From assembly GCA_907163375.1 (NCBI GenBank), contig CAJQUW010011630.1:62001-126000 (forward strand): DNA of 64,000 nucleotides. Direction: 5' to 3'. A program made the position numbers and the translations under genes. Shown piece by piece: positions 9,934-22,996 of the stretch (the stretch's first letter is position 1; each line of letters starts with the position of its first letter). Under the pieces are notes generated by a model. The model saw only the letters and a program-made list of their open reading frames with translations. It did no database searches and was not told the origin of the DNA. The stretch comes from Prostheceraeus crozeri. Lineage: Eukaryota > Platyhelminthes > Polycladida > Euryleptidae.

Positions 9934-12636
9934 GAATTTAGATTGCTTCAAATTTAGACAAATAGTGTAGATTCCTAGATTGTTTCATACGACAGTTGAA
10001 ACAGTGTTAAACAATCAACAATAATAATGCTGGAAAATTCAGCAGAATGAAGATGATTTCATAATTTCTAATGTGGCTAATGAAATTTCTGTAACTGCCA
10101 TGCTTCCAACAACTAAATTAGCAAAAAACTTTGACCATCTCTCTGAATATTCCGAAGCATATTGATATTTTCAACTATTTATTAGATAGAGATCTATCAA
10201 CTTAAGTCATGCGAAGTGGTTCATGTCACGAATAAAGGATCTTTCATTAGGTTTCACAACAATATAGCAATTTTTTCATAGTGATCGAATGCACAAGAAA
10301 GGTTTCATCAGGGTCTGTACTGCAAAGCACTTTTTCTTATTCTACCCAAAAAAACGAAAAGTAAACCAATGCCACTAGATAAAAGCGAAAATTCATGCAT
10401 ATTTTCGAAAAAGCGAATGTCTGGGTGGTCTGCAACTGCACATGGCATTTTCAGTTTACCCAAATTGAGTTTTCGTATATAAACAAATATAGATAGTATT
10501 TTAGAGATATCTTCACTTGTTAGATGTGTGGGCCTTATTCACTTTAATCATCTTTCTGTGTTCCTGAATGTGGGCTTCACCTAATCTACGAGGATAATTA
10601 AACTTTATGAACTTACTGAAACGCGAGAATTTCAATACATCGCTAAATTCTTTTGCCAGTAATTAGATAAAAATCACAGGAGAGATCGATGAACGGTTAG
10701 AAGGAACAGAAACATCTTCCAAACACGTCGAGAACAAGAATTTTAATGATGACAGCTTGTCTATAACTTGGAACACGTATTCTTTATCGCAGTTATATCG
10801 CGTCGGGATTCGCAGTCTCAAGCAATTTATCGATCCCGTCTGCTTAGGGGCGACTAGTCAGTAACTATCATCAACATAATGGACGTGCATGGAAGATATA
10901 TTAGCTGTAGAAAATCTTATCAATTGCTCCAGTATATCTTTTCACTTTCACAGCTGAATTTTCAGCGTCAATGTAATTAGTTTTTTGCATCGAGTCGGAT
11001 TAAAGCTGCGCAATCCGGAATCTGAATTTGGAAGATCTCACCAGCACTTAAATATTTTTCATTCGTTTACAAATATCTGTATTAAGCAATTGAAGATTGA
11101 GCATCTGCCTCTCAGAAATGATGTAAGAGTTCAATGAATACAAACTATTCGGATATGACTATAAAAATTATGTAATTAATTTAATCATTAAATAGAAAAA
11201 CAGTTAGAAACACAATTTAACACTAACTATAAATTGCATTGAGAATCAAAATTGGTGATTTACAGATAAGATCTGTCTGAAAGTGTTTTATTGCTACCCC
11301 TGTTCGTGGTAGCAGAAGCCACCAAGAAAAACGTAGACCCAATATCACAGACTTAATGAGAACATCACATAGAGCAAGGCAGAGTGAACAGAAGCCATTC
11401 TTCCTAAATTATAAAACGGGTATAGCACAAAAACTCGCCAAAATATAATTGTTTTTTTATGTAAACATTACTATGTATATTCAACATCTGCAGTGAGGGA
11501 TGTTTTTCCAGGCGCAATTATTCTTATCTCTCTCTCTGAGCAACCACATAGACGGCATATCTTCAACCAACAGTGAAATTCAAACACTTCAGCAACTACA
11601 TAAAAATGTTAAGGGCCTAATTTCCAAAATCCTTCCGAATACGGTCCTCAATGCTGAATAATCCTAAAATTTCAGGATGAGAAAAACATTACAAATCATA
11701 CTATAAAAATTGGGATCAATTGATTGAAATTGTGATTGACAATAATATATGAGGGAAAATAAACTTATACGTGGTCATCCCTTTGGTTTTCATGAATAAT
11801 TATATGCCCTTAAAAAACAATGAAATTACAATCAGATGTTCTTCTAAATGACATGAACTTCCGATAACGAAAGGATAACTACTTTAAAACATTAAGGTAT
11901 TAAAACGTATTTTAGATAATGATAATATACTTTGCTCACAAAAAAGGCAATTTTTTTTTTCTAAAATTGTTTTTTCTCTTTCTGCTTGTGGTTCTAGCTA
12001 GTCGATGCAAAAAGCGATTTTAGGTTCGAGCACTTCACATCCGTGACTTCGTGTTGAGGTTTTATCGATCAACGTCTATTTGCGGCATGGCTTCTCTTGT
12101 AATCAGAGACACAGTGCAAAATAGGAAAAAAAAGATTTGGTCCATGTTATTTTGAGGAACGCACCAGTGGCACCAATGGTAGTTGCAACATTAAGAACAT
12201 TGAAAGACCCTTGCAACTTTTCATAATCAATGATGTGTGTGTCTACTTGTGTTGAACCAAACTTCGTGGTGCTTGGATGATTGCACAGAAAAATTCCATT
12301 GCCGCTCTTTGGAACTCCTCAATAGAGCAAGAACTCATGGAAATGTAGTGGACGAATATCCATTATTGCACTACTGACGGTGTGCATGTATTGCGCAGTG
12401 TGATGGCAAATGCAAGCTGTGACTGTCTAGTCGATTGATGCTCTTGAAAGTCAATTTTCTCCTTGGTTGATTGTGCCCATTACTATGATCTACCGTTGGT
12501 CTGTTTTTTTGGAAATGCAGTTTGATTTACCACAGAAGTATATTTTTTTCTGTACTTTTTCCTGACTTTGAGCATTTGACAGATTTCAAGGTCAAGATTC
12601 CTGTAATTCCAGTAAATCCTTTAAGACAATGCTTAA
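9934..12636. other. No gene recognised
   Basis: A+T-rich sequence with stops in all frames at short intervals. I found no domain, inverted-repeat pair or tandem repeat that I can support. Confidence 0.5.
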
Positions 12637-13397
12637 GCTATGTTTCCAACTCAGTTTTCAAGAAACTCAATTAAAACTCAGTTAACCGTTTGCTGAAAAT
12701 TAACCGTCAAGTTATACTCGGTTTTCTAATGTCTGGTTTTCTAAAAACTCAACTATGACTCAGTAAAATATCCCTGCAAAATTCGCTTGACCCGGTTTCA
12801 GAAGAAAAACTCACCAGTGGGCCTTAGCCATCATAAACTGAATATAGAGGTAATTTTAAAAGTGCTTCAATCGAGAGCTGTTTCATCAATTTTTTAAGGA
12901 AGAGGATGAGGGAGTTAGAAAGTTACATGGCGATAGAGCTCATCTGAATTCGCTCGAGAGGGAAGGTAGGAGCATGCATGTAGACATGCAGTATGATGTC
13001 CCAAAGAACAGCAATACTGAAATGGCATCTATGGTTTTCATGAAAGAATATTCAAATGTTTTCAAAAAGCAAAACCTCATCAGCCTGAGAGGAAAAGTGA
13101 AGCTTAGAAGTGTCATATCGTATCTGCTTTGATGGAGGATTTCCGAGAAATGCATTTCCTCTTATTTTGGATACTTGATTCTTGCGATGCAGCACTGAAT
13201 CGTTGGACAAATTGAACCGAGTTTCCGAAACTCAGTTAGATTTTCACGAAACTCCGTTCCAGTAAAACTTATCACACCGAATTTTATAAAAGATAAAGTC
13301 AGTTACGTAACTTAGTTTCCTGATCATGGGATTTAAAACAGCTAAACTCGGTACTCAGTTAACTCGGTAAAGTTAAAACTCAGTTAAAAACACTGTT
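12637..13397. mobile_element. Possible inverted-repeat element with CTCAGTT/CTCGGTT motifs
   Basis: The left edge GCTATGTTTCCAACTCAGTT and the complement of the right edge AACAGTGTTTTTAACTGAGTT agree at most positions. The motif AACTCAGTT/ACTCGGTT occurs many times within about 200 bases of both edges and is absent from the centre. This layout resembles a PIF/Harbinger-type MITE with subterminal repeats, but no clear target duplication is present. A minus-strand open stretch in the middle (12940-13155) has no recognised domain. Confidence 0.4.
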
Positions 13398-13984
13398 CAA
13401 ATCGTAACGTGACCGTCTTTAGTGATATACGGTATGATTCTCGTAATTGCTACTAAGGTTCATGTGCAAAGCATACGGTTATTAATTGGCAAAATGGACT
13501 GTCGTGAAGCGAAACCCGCTTCTCAAAAATTGCCCGAATGTACTTCGGCTTGAGCCATGGAACATATTGTTTTCTTGAGAAGATGCCTTTGTGTAGGAGT
13601 GTTAAATGAAATATCTAATGCCATAGAATGCGTGTCTGTTGACAACCGCAGGCGCCCATATCTTATTGCAAGCCATATGGCTTCGGTGATATCGGAATCT
13701 TTAGAAAATAGCTAACTTGAGCGTGCTAAGCAATTTGGTTTTTTGGCCGCCAATTTAAATCATGAAAAATTTACGCGATTCTTAATGATATTTTAAGGAA
13801 AGAAAGAATTCATGAAGTTGAACCTGTGTTTTATCAACCTATTTCTGATCCCTGTCAACATTATTCTTTATCCATGGATCTTCACTAAAATCATCCGTCC
13901 CTGTTCTTTCTATCTTCTACCCTTTCGATCCATCTGAAATACTTCTGATATCATATCCCTACTTGCGTGTCATAACGTGCCGGT
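13398..13984. other. No gene recognised
   Basis: No supported open frame, domain or repeat structure in this stretch. Confidence 0.4.
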
Positions 13985-14330
13985 ATCATATCTGACTGCT
14001 TCTCAAGCAGGCTTTCTGATCTCCTCTCGTGTTTCCTTTTCCTTCAATTCATTGCCTATATCCATTTCAATATTCGTAATCAATTCTCCAATCATCTGTC
14101 TTGTAATCCAACATTCTCTTGTGATTATCGGTCTGATAAGAGTAGGGCAAAATGCTGCTCGCAATTTTACAGGAGAATTTGGTTTTTCCTGTGACCCCTG
14201 AGAATCTGCTCGTACAGGGTCTTTCGCAACCTGCTCATAATCTCCTGCAGATGCAAAAGTGGAGCCCAGAATCTTAAAATTTTTGACATCTGCCAGCCGC
14301 CTTGGCGCCTGCTCCCCATCTCATCCAGTT
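13985..14330 (-). pseudogene. LINE reverse-transcriptase C-terminal fragment
   Basis: On the minus strand a continuous frame reads VKNFKILGSTFASAGDYEQV, equivalent to the FKYLGSTF.S.GD.E.EV segment just after the reverse-transcriptase palm in RTE/CR1-like LINEs. It continues to FCPTLIRPIITRECWITRQ, equivalent to the V.RPVL.YG.E.W segment. No catalytic motif is included. The rest of the element is missing, as expected for a degraded LINE copy. Confidence 0.6.
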
Positions 14331-17300
14331 AAATTCCCTTCCTTCTGTCCTTCTCACGGAATTAGACTGCTCGTTGCTCTAAGTCTCCTAGAAGGGAAGA
14401 ATCGTATCTCGTGTGCGATGATGAAGCATACACAACACAGTGTTAAACAATACCGGTAGATCGTCACTGAATATGTATTAAGCTTTTGACATCATCCAGT
14501 GGGGGCTTTATTATAACATCACTTCGAGTTCTTCGTTCGGTCACATGTCACTATTACAGTGTCTTTCATTGATGAATCATGCGAAGAGAAGGAGTGAACG
14601 AAATTTCTCTCGCCTACCAACTTCTGAACAAAGAATTTGACAAACCAATTTTATCGAGAAAAATTGTGCGCAAATATTTGAATTATTGTATTGCGTCGAA
14701 CGAAGCATTTGAAGGAATTTGCAGCAATCCGCAAGCGTCACACCACATTTCTTCATCTCAGCAAGGTATTTAGAATTCCTTCATGCCCACTTACTAAGAT
14801 CCTGCATGTGCCATCGTCTTGAATAAGTCTGCACTACTAGTAAACTGAAAAACTCAAGCAATCTAATTCTGTGTGTCCTTGTGCTCTGTATCGCAACCTT
14901 TTTTCTCTTTCATCCGTAACCTTCTTTTTTCCATCTTTTTCTTCCACCATCAAAGCATTTCTTCATTTTTTTCTCACTCGACTGCAATTGCCAGATCATC
15001 AGCAAAACTCTTAGCAACTATCATCAGCTATAATTGACGGCGTCGTACAGGATTTAATTTCTCATGATTTTGACAGAATCAAAAAATAATAAGCTCTCCC
15101 TGCTGTTTTAGACAAATTATTCCGCTGAAATATTCAAGTAGTAAAATCCCGACGTTTCGTCCACCATGGACTATTCATGGGCAACAAAGTTCAGTCTCTA
15201 GGACGATGAGTTTCTATACAAGTAATACTGATAGCTCGTCAGCTCATGTTTCCGACTCAGTGTCGGACCATATGAATCATATAGTGTGAATACATCACAA
15301 GAATATCACATGAATTGATTTAATACAGTTCGCTTCAGAAATCCTGGAAAGAAAAGCGATTATATTATTGAAGCTGAAGCTATCAATAAATTCAATAATA
15401 AAATCTTAAGGGTCAAATTGTTATGAAAATGGACGACATGATCCGAGATGGCACTCTTACTCTCTTTTTGCAACACCTACTACGCTCTGCACATCGGTCG
15501 ATTTGTGGAATCGATGTAGACGATGTACCGAAATGAGTAATAGTATCCAGATATTCCGGAACCATCATTGAAAAAGATTTTTTTTCTTTTTGAATCGCCG
15601 TCTACAATTATTCCACACATCTTCAGTGTGTTTGGAATCACCAACCTCGTTGACGAATTCGAAACTGTGATTCACAGTGGCGGACGTGCATTGATGTCAC
15701 ATCGATTTGTAGGGCCTCCATTTATCATAAATGATAGTAGAGTATTAGGTTTCAGCGACCTAAACAGCAGCCGGTGGATTGCTTCTCTGAGGCATCTTGT
15801 CGTTGTGTTTATGTGCTGAAAAGGTGCCAACATGCATGCTGTGAAAAGAATTAGTTGATGAATATTGAGCACAATTTGAGTCCATAACACAAAATTAGAA
15901 CGATGCCATTTTCTTCGATCGATCGATGTTTCGATCGTGCTTCATTTTTCACCGACCGATCGATCGATCAACTATCCACCCTTGTTATATAAGCTATCGA
16001 TCGATGATTGATCAATCACAACAGAATTTGCAAAGGTAGAACGAAGTTTTTCACTGTTCTTAATGCAGAAACTTAAAATGCAGACAGTTGAATAACTGAC
16101 TAGTTCTACTTCTTTATATCATGTTGACCTACATGAAAATCTGTAGCATATCTAGCATATCTGCAAATATTCATGCTGAAGGAGTTCTCGTCAGACCAAA
16201 GGATTTATGAAATTGTAAAAATTGGAATAAAGTTCTCAGCATAGTTGGTATTACAAGCTTGAGCTCTCGACCAATAATCTCAAGTTCTCTTCATTTAGTA
16301 TTTCAAAATTTTATGAGGTGCAGCAGGCAGCTTGTAGTAAAATGATTAAACTGACAGTTGGTTCAATTGTTGCACAGAATATTAGTCATTTAAACTCAAA
16401 ACGTCATTAAACTCAAACACAGAAAGTTAAAAACCTTACCATTGATGAAATAGGAAGAAGATAACATTTTGAGGAACAGTTTTGCTTGCTGTTTTGTCAA
16501 CTGCAGTGATGATAAGTATCGTTTTGAGTGAAGACGAATTTTAAACTTTCCTCGTGGAAATAGATAATGGAATAGCATCGATTGCATTGCTGTCATTGGT
16601 CAATTGACATGCTCTGAATAGAATATGTATTTGTCCTTCGAAAATGTAAATATGATAATGATGCTTTCAGATTGTTATTAATGCTATGAATTGAAGAATA
16701 ATTAATGATGCTAATGATTTTTTAATAAAGAAAGACAGCCAAATTCAAAGAGCGTCGATATTTTGACGTTTACAAATCTCGTTTTAAGTGTTGCAGGGAG
16801 CTTAATTTTCCATCTTTTTACGGATTTCCGTCTTTTCGTCAAGATTTTGATCATTCTTGAGATTGATGCAAATATGCATGAAAAATATGGGGGGAGAGGT
16901 AAGAGGTACCTCGCCCAATCTGAGATCCATTCAGAAATCCGTCAATTCTGTCTCCCGTTAATTGGTTGATGGGCGTTTTGTAATTACAATTCCAACAGAA
17001 AAATCTAAAAAATTTTGCGCTTCGCGTGACTTCCCTTTAATTTCGGGTTTTGTTTGCAAAGTGTCAACTTTTCAGTTGTATTTCAGTCTCTACTGCTGAC
17101 TACACTAATGACAGTAGGCTCTAATTGTTTTTTTGGATTTGTTATCAATCTACTATCACGCTGGCCCAAACGGTCTTCCAAAGCAACTGATGCTAAGAGG
17201 TCTTCATGAATATATCATGCATCATTCTTGTCATTGATATAGCTGTGACATGCATCAAAGCATTGAAGTTCTCAAAAGACTACTTGACGATGATTGATTT

Positions 17301-17795
17301 GTTAACACTTTGTTCAGTTAGTGTGCTTTTCTTTGAATATTCAAGCCATGTTATTTGAGTGATTGTTTTCCAGTCTATGAAAATATGTTGTTAGAATTAC
17401 ATGGATGCATATCAGATGAGTCACCAAAGTAAATCGTGCTTTCATTCTATATAACAGGACTACAATACAAAACGGTGATTCTCAAACTTATCTATTAGGC
17501 ATTAGAATTATTCTCTTTCAAAAGCCAGAACCAACGGTTTATTTTGTCTATGAAGAATTGGAAAGTATTTTCCGTGAGTTATTGAGTTTCTTTATCAAAG
17601 CTGAAGATCTTGCGCACTAACCTGGTGAAACACTTTATGAGCTTAACTTTGATGACAAATCAGTTCACCTGATAGTCCAAGATATCTTTTTTGGTGATGC
17701 TAGAGAAGGAATTATGTCCTCCCATCGTCTGAAGAAACAATTATTTTGAGCCTATCTGCTCACTGCGACGTATCTGCGAGATAAGATGCCATACA
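14331..17795. other. No gene recognised; contains a CGATCGAT cluster and a PLE-like GACGTTTCG motif
   Basis: No open frame with a recognisable domain. Around 15151 the string CCCGACGTTTCGTCC resembles a motif often seen in the ends of Penelope-like elements, without supporting coding sequence. A cluster of CGATCGAT words is listed separately. The rest is ordinary A+T-rich sequence. Confidence 0.4.
15915..16015. repeat. Cluster of GATCGATC words
   Basis: Within 100 bases there are four groups of (CGAT)n, including CGATCGATCGATG, ACCGATCGATCGATCAA and ATCGATCGATGATTGATCAA. Their arms are mutually complementary and could fold. The origin is unknown; it may be a decayed palindromic MITE. Confidence 0.4.
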
Positions 17796-17805
17796 AGAGC
17801 AAGTT

Positions 17806-18162
17806 ATGGCGGCATTGTCACCTGATATGAGAAGTCACTCCGTCGGGCAGTACTACTTATTGGACCTGGCATTCTCTCACGCCAGCATATTAAATGACGA
17901 TGAAAAATGCAATATAGAGAAGGAAATCAAAAATTACTCCGTACATCCAGCTTTAGAATATCTTCCAGTTACAAGAATCGATACTTACTCGTACAGACTG
18001 AGAGAAACATATCCAACTCCTTGCAAACTGGCTTTGGTCTACCTAATAATCATAAGCGCTCCAGAGGTAGAGAGATCTTTTAGCAGGATGACATCAAGTC
18101 TCAATGAGAAAACATTGCAGATGAAAATTGAAAAATTAGATGCAATCCAATCCATCAAGTAG
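17806..18162 (+). pseudogene. hAT transposase C-terminal dimerisation fragment
   Basis: An open stretch of 118 codons ends with YPTPCKLALVYLIIISAPEV followed by ERSFSRMTSSLNEKTLQMK. This matches the hAT C-terminal dimerisation domain (LA..LL.I..SSA..ERSFS.......R..L). Preceding residues 1-70 look like the end of the catalytic region. The rest of the transposase is absent. Flanking inverted repeats were not found. Confidence 0.7.
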
Positions 18163-18462
18163 TATCTCCTGATGCAGAATCAAAATGCTGTTGAAGTTCG
18201 TGCGAAATGATCTTGTTCCGAAAGAATTAGTAAAAATGATTTAGGGTGCGTGCTTGAAAATGCAAGAGAACCTTGAGCTACAGAAACAGTGGAAAAGTGC
18301 GTTCTTGATTACGTTGGTAATTGATAACACCTAGAAAATCCATCGACAGAAGTACGTTTAGAAGAATTGCTATTGAAGCTGCTGAAAATGCAAGAAGAAA
18401 GCATACGAAGGAGGCATTTTCGCTAGCAAAGGATATAGAAACAAGAAACGCTTCCAAAAGGA

Positions 18463-18605
18463 ACCATTTCAGAAGATACGAGTTGGAGAAGTAGGACGGG
18501 ATCAGAGGAAAAAGATGCGAATTGAGGAAGCAGGACAGGATCAGAGAAAGATGTGAGTTGAAGAAGCAGGAGAGGATCAGATGGAGAATGATGAGAAGCA
18601 GACAT
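18463..18605. repeat. Degenerate tandem repeat, unit about 36-40 bases
   Basis: Three to four imperfect copies of a purine-rich unit, each running GATGCGARTTGARGAAGCAGG-like then ACAGGATCAGAG, follow the hAT fragment. The reading frame is not conserved between copies. Confidence 0.5.
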
Positions 18606-20235
18606 CTCTGAAGCGGACATCTATAAGAAGCTTCTTTTAGTCAAGTTAAGGTGATGTAGCTTCTTCTTGGGGTATTTAGTTTAAATTTCAGTTTTTAGTA
18701 ATGATCTTCCCTCAGAGTTAAATTTTGTTTTTTAGTCTATTCTTCCTCCTTTGTTTTGTTTTTGTACTGAAGAAAAAAGTAGACTGCTTCCACCAAAGAA
18801 TCCAATTGTGGCTTCTGATAAAGTATTTTGTCAGTAATTCGCATTTTTGGATAAAAGCCTAGCTATTTTATCGCATTTTTATGCTGAGTATTTTGCTTTC
18901 GGCTGCTATTCATCAATTCTTTTTTATTCATGTTCATTATCAATCAGATTGTGGTTGTTTTTGATAAAAAGAACATACGCGGTGCGTTCAATAAGTGGCC
19001 GACCTCGCGCATTTAATTTTTGATTAAGTTGTTATTTCTTTTACAGTAGAACATGTGTATCAAAGTTCGTTAAATACCAGAATTTCTGAAATAACGTTTT
19101 TCTATGATATTGTTCTAACTTAAAAATTATAGGTATAGATGTGTACAGCTAGAATCTTCGGAAATGATTGTGTTCGTTTATGTCTCTAGAACGCGTGCTG
19201 AGTTTTAAATCGGTTTAAGAATAACAATACCAGTGACTATGAGACATGCTCAGGTGATGTATATTTTTCTCCAATTTCAGTAAAATGACATTAATGTTCG
19301 TCAAAAAATTTTCCGTCTTTTTTTGTCTCGTGGTAGGCTCCCTGGTGTTGGTATTTGACAGACAGTGTGTACAGACACATGGTAGTAATCCCCATCCGAT
19401 CAGGTCAAAATAGTAAAAATCGATCGTTCGAATACCCTAGTCCATAATCGTTCACAAGAGTAACTTTGTACATTAAATAACTACATGTATGTAAAATATA
19501 GAAATACAGGCCAAAAGTAGCGCATAATATAAATGAGCTGTAATTTGTCATGCAACATTTTGCATATGATACAGTATCCTATGCAAAATCACGCTTGAAG
19601 ATTTTTAGAATAATAGCAGAAAACGATAAAATCATGTCTACTCCCAAACTACATGCATGTACAAGTGCATCACAATAAATGGTCACAATGACTTCCATTG
19701 TTTTCGGTGACAAGTTGAAGTCGCCGAACAAGATGCGACAATGCAGCAGATAACTTGGTAGCTGTCGGCATGGAAATCTCCGATCCAATCCTGTCTCTCA
19801 ATTCTTGGAGAATACTATGTCACACGTCATACTTCCATAGATATCTGTTTTTGATAGAGAAGACTACTGAGGATCCAGTCACACTGAAGGCAAAGCAAAC
19901 TCGAACGTCTCGAGTAAACCTATGTCCGTAAGCTATTAATCGCTCTGGTTTGCTTTTCTCGCTGTGTAGAAGTCTACAACTGCTGTAATGATAACTTTAT
20001 ATTTGCTGCAAAACGCTTTGCTTAGAAACGTTTGGAAAAGCTCGCAGTGTGGCTTATGTCTAACAAGAACTGAACAAAATCAAACGCTTCACTTATTCAT
20101 TTATCCAGATCTCATGACCACCAATAAGCGCGTTGAATATCAATAATAGATATTCAATTCTATGTGTGTTTGATGCGTACGTAATAACCACTTGCTTCGT
20201 TTTTGCGAAATGTGATATTGACTCTCGAGTGAACA
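18606..20235. other. No gene recognised; isolated transposon-terminus-like string
   Basis: No supported gene. At 18979 the string GGTGCGTTCAATAAGTGGCCGACC resembles the terminus of some mariner-like elements, but no second end or transposase accompanies it. Confidence 0.35.
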
Positions 20236-20650
20236 TGATGTATTTGCCTACCAGACTTGAATCTGTTCAACTTTTCTATGCTAGCAACCGAAGTCCTACT
20301 GCCACTTTGAGAGCCTTCAACGCCAAGCACACGATTGTTCGAAGTCAATTTTCGGTCAGTAGCATCACACGTCTTATGTCCAAATTTGAGAAGACGTTTT
20401 CTCTACATGATGCACCGAAATCAGGTCGCCCATCTCTCAACGAAGAACGATCCGAACTGGTTATCGAGTCTCTGCTGTCAGTTCAGTCATTTAATCAACT
20501 TGACATTGCTTCTTCCTTTAATGTGTAACTCGCATCCAATATTCTTGAACGGATTGTTTGTAGGATACTAGAGGAGCACCTAGGAATGTGTCCTTATCAA
20601 CTATCCCAGATGCAGTCCATCGCGGAGGCAGTTATTCATAAGAAGTTGTA
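20236..20650 (+). pseudogene. Transposase N-terminal HTH fragment (DUF4817-like)
   Basis: The open frame contains LFYASNRSPTATLRAFNAKH, then SVSSITRLMSKFEKTFSLHD and KSGRPSLNEERSELVIES, the two-helix DNA-binding layout of the same transposon group as the copy at 3286-4278. After a stop the next frame gives RILEEHLGMCPYQLSQMQS, the following segment of that family. The catalytic core is missing. This is a second, independent relic of the group in the window. Confidence 0.7.
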
Positions 20651-21059
20651 GACCAGCAACATGTCAGAAATGTGGTGCTTGGATAATTTGCTACGTCTAT
20701 TAATACGGCTTGTGAAATTTGATGTCATTGGTAAACTTCACGTTTGACGACAGTTCATCTGATCATTACATTTCGGCATCCCACATTGATAATTTATGAT
20801 TTGATTCGTGCATCATATCATGCATGACAAAAATCGTCAATGTGTATGTGTGTAATGCATGAATAAAACAAAAGTGACGAGAAACATTTCGAACAGATGT
20901 GAAAGTTTAATTATTAAATAGATATTGTTCGGACGGATCATGAGAGTGATGACGATTACCAGCAGTACTCTGTGGTAGCTCCTACAATAATAGAAATGAA
21001 TATGGAAGAGGAATATTCCATAATAGGATTGATTCATTTGAACTGGTCTATGTAGAAAA

Positions 21060-21646
21060 AAAGTTATCAGTTAGCCAAGCTGCTGTATTATTATTCAATC
21101 TTACAAATTTTCACCGATATGACGGCCTGTTCACGTAAAAAGGATTTTCAAATTGCATCTTGCATAAAAATCAAAATATCAATGTCTGATAAGTTGAACA
21201 TTCATCTTTGTTATTGAGGCTTGGTTTCATAGATCTTATTAATGTGGCCTCTGTGAAACGTAGGTTAATGCTGTTTGTATCAAACGCTATGATTTTGACT
21301 GTAAACGGGAAAGCTATGTTAGGAGAGCAACTTAGGTGATGTTTGAGTAAACTTGAGTCTTTGTTTGTGGCATGTTCTTTGATGCGTGTAAGGAGTGAGC
21401 GGACTGTACTCCCGATATAATTACTTTTACACGTTTTGCATGTTATTTCATACACTACCATAGCTCTCACACAGATGTTGCTGTCAGCAATAACGCACTG
21501 ATTCAATTTACACTTATGTTTGGAATGTGATTTTCTCAAAGCCATTCGTAGCGTGTATGACTGATGGGATACGCGCACAGGTAAGTCAAGATTACGATAT
21601 ATAATACATAATATATAATACAGCAGCTTGGCTAACTGATAACTTT
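21060..21646 (-). mobile_element. Penelope-like element fragment between perfect 32-bp inverted repeats
   Basis: Bases 21060-21091 (AAAGTTATCAGTTAGCCAAG...) recur as an exact reverse complement at 21615-21646. Between them lies one minus-strand frame with a GIY-YIG endonuclease. Penelope-like elements are known for terminal repeats that may be direct or inverted, so the arrangement fits a strongly 5'-truncated copy. Confidence 0.65.
21171..21578 (-). pseudogene. Penelope-like GIY-YIG endonuclease domain
   Basis: A 135-codon minus-strand frame carries VVYEITCKTCKSNYIGSTVR, the GIY and YIG motifs separated by the CxxC pair typical of Penelope-like elements. It continues with RIKEH, LLKHHLSC (conserved His and Cys) and FTEATLIRSMKPSLNNKDE, where the Glu corresponds to the catalytic metal-binding position. 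The reverse transcriptase that normally precedes the nuclease is missing. The frame is open to its stop, so this end is well preserved. Confidence 0.75.
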
Positions 21647-22089
21647 ATTGATTTAATTTATATATGCTGCTTTAGGAAAATTATATCTCATTATGGTATA
21701 TGTAGACTTTGCATTAGAAAATCAATGAGCTATTACTTTGAATGGCATTCAGAAACAGTTAGTTGCGAATTCGCGAAAGTAATTCTGCATCAAAAAAGAA
21801 AATAACATAGCATTTTTCTTATAAGTAGTATGTACAGTACATGCTTACTTAAAGCCGCCATAGTGCATATAAATAAATTGAAATACATCATTGTCCATTT
21901 CTAGCTACTTAGATACAATATTTTGGAAACTGTAAATGCATTCTGGTCTACTTAGATAGTAGCAGTAGTAGGTAAAACACATTTTTTCGATTTTCTCGGT
22001 AAGACATCGAAAGATTTTTTCCGTTTTGCGTTTTTGAGCTCTGTGGATTTAGGCATTTCCCACCATGTTAAATTTATTTTTGTTGTCCA

Positions 22090-22701
22090 AACTTCAACTA
22101 AAAGTTGTTTCTGGCGAACAGTGCACACATTCGCAATTCGTATTTTCCTCGCCCACTGCCCGAAAAGCTGCCACAAATCATGATTTGAAGAGAGTGCTTA
22201 GCCGTAGGGATGACGCATCACTGGTGATAACGACTGTTGGGTGGACGGCGTATTTTGCTTGAACCACGATTTGCAAAATGCTGGATAACAGTCTCATCAC
22301 TAAACAGTACATTTGACCACATCTCGGATGACCGATCTTAGAATTTGTAGCAGAAGGCAAGACGATCTTTGATATTCTCTGCTGGTCTGAAGGCTTTCAG
22401 CTAGAATCCCTTATTCAGTCGCCGTTGCATTGTGCGTGTTGACGATGTTGGTTACGTCAAAGGCAAACCGACTTTGAATTAATCAGCAAAAATTGACGGA
22501 TTTGCCAAAACATGCTCGCGGATACTTCTGTCCGTGGCAGGTCACTCGAGGTCGACCACTTCTCTTGATGGTGAAGTTCACACACTGCTTTGAAACTTCT
22601 ATTTTCCTCGCCACTTCAACTTGGCTCATACCGGACTGACAAAGAGCAACGATTTGCGCACAATTTGTCTCGGCAACCTCCATAGTGGTTGCGCAACTCA
22701 C
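22090..22701 (-). pseudogene. Tc1-type transposase, decayed
   Basis: On the minus strand the frame from 22701 reads CAQIVALCQSGMSQVEVARK, the first helix-turn-helix of Tc1 transposases. Further on, in shifted frames, come RRLNKGF, KDRLAFCYKF and MWSNVLFSDETVIQHFANRG, the last holding the first catalytic Asp. RPPNSRYHQ follows and then a GSFSGSGRGKYE-like segment. The second and third catalytic regions were not recognised. Several frame changes and at least one stop are present. Confidence 0.75.
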
Positions 22702-22964
22702 GATTAAATCTGTGAATGGGTCAAATGTGCTTAAATGCGACTTGCTAATTGATCAGTATTTATATGACTCTTGAAATGAATAGATGAATAAATCAGATAG
22801 ACAATGCATGTTCATGAAGTTCGAATACCACATGTTATGATTAGACCAATGCATGAACACTTAACATAGAGAAATGCAGACAAAACATACATTCATGTGT
22901 ACTTGATGAAAGTAGTAAAATAGTGCATCATACAACATCGGTCAAGAGACCCTTGGCGGCAGCT

Positions 22965-22965
22965 G

Positions 22966-22996
<31 letters not shown>
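22965..22996. repeat. (AT)n microsatellite
   Basis: GTATATGTATATATATAT... forms an alternating AT tract of about 30 bases ending before TTGTGTTGGGACTG. Confidence 0.9.

Noticed and set aside
15140-15230. Penelope-like terminal region with hammerhead ribozyme
   Set aside because: A GACGTTTCG string and a CGATGAG string are present, but the stems and the GAAA core of a hammerhead could not be laid out.
18979-19002. GGTGCGTTCAATAAGTGGCC as a mariner terminus
   Set aside because: Isolated; no transposase or second terminus could be found within a few kilobases.
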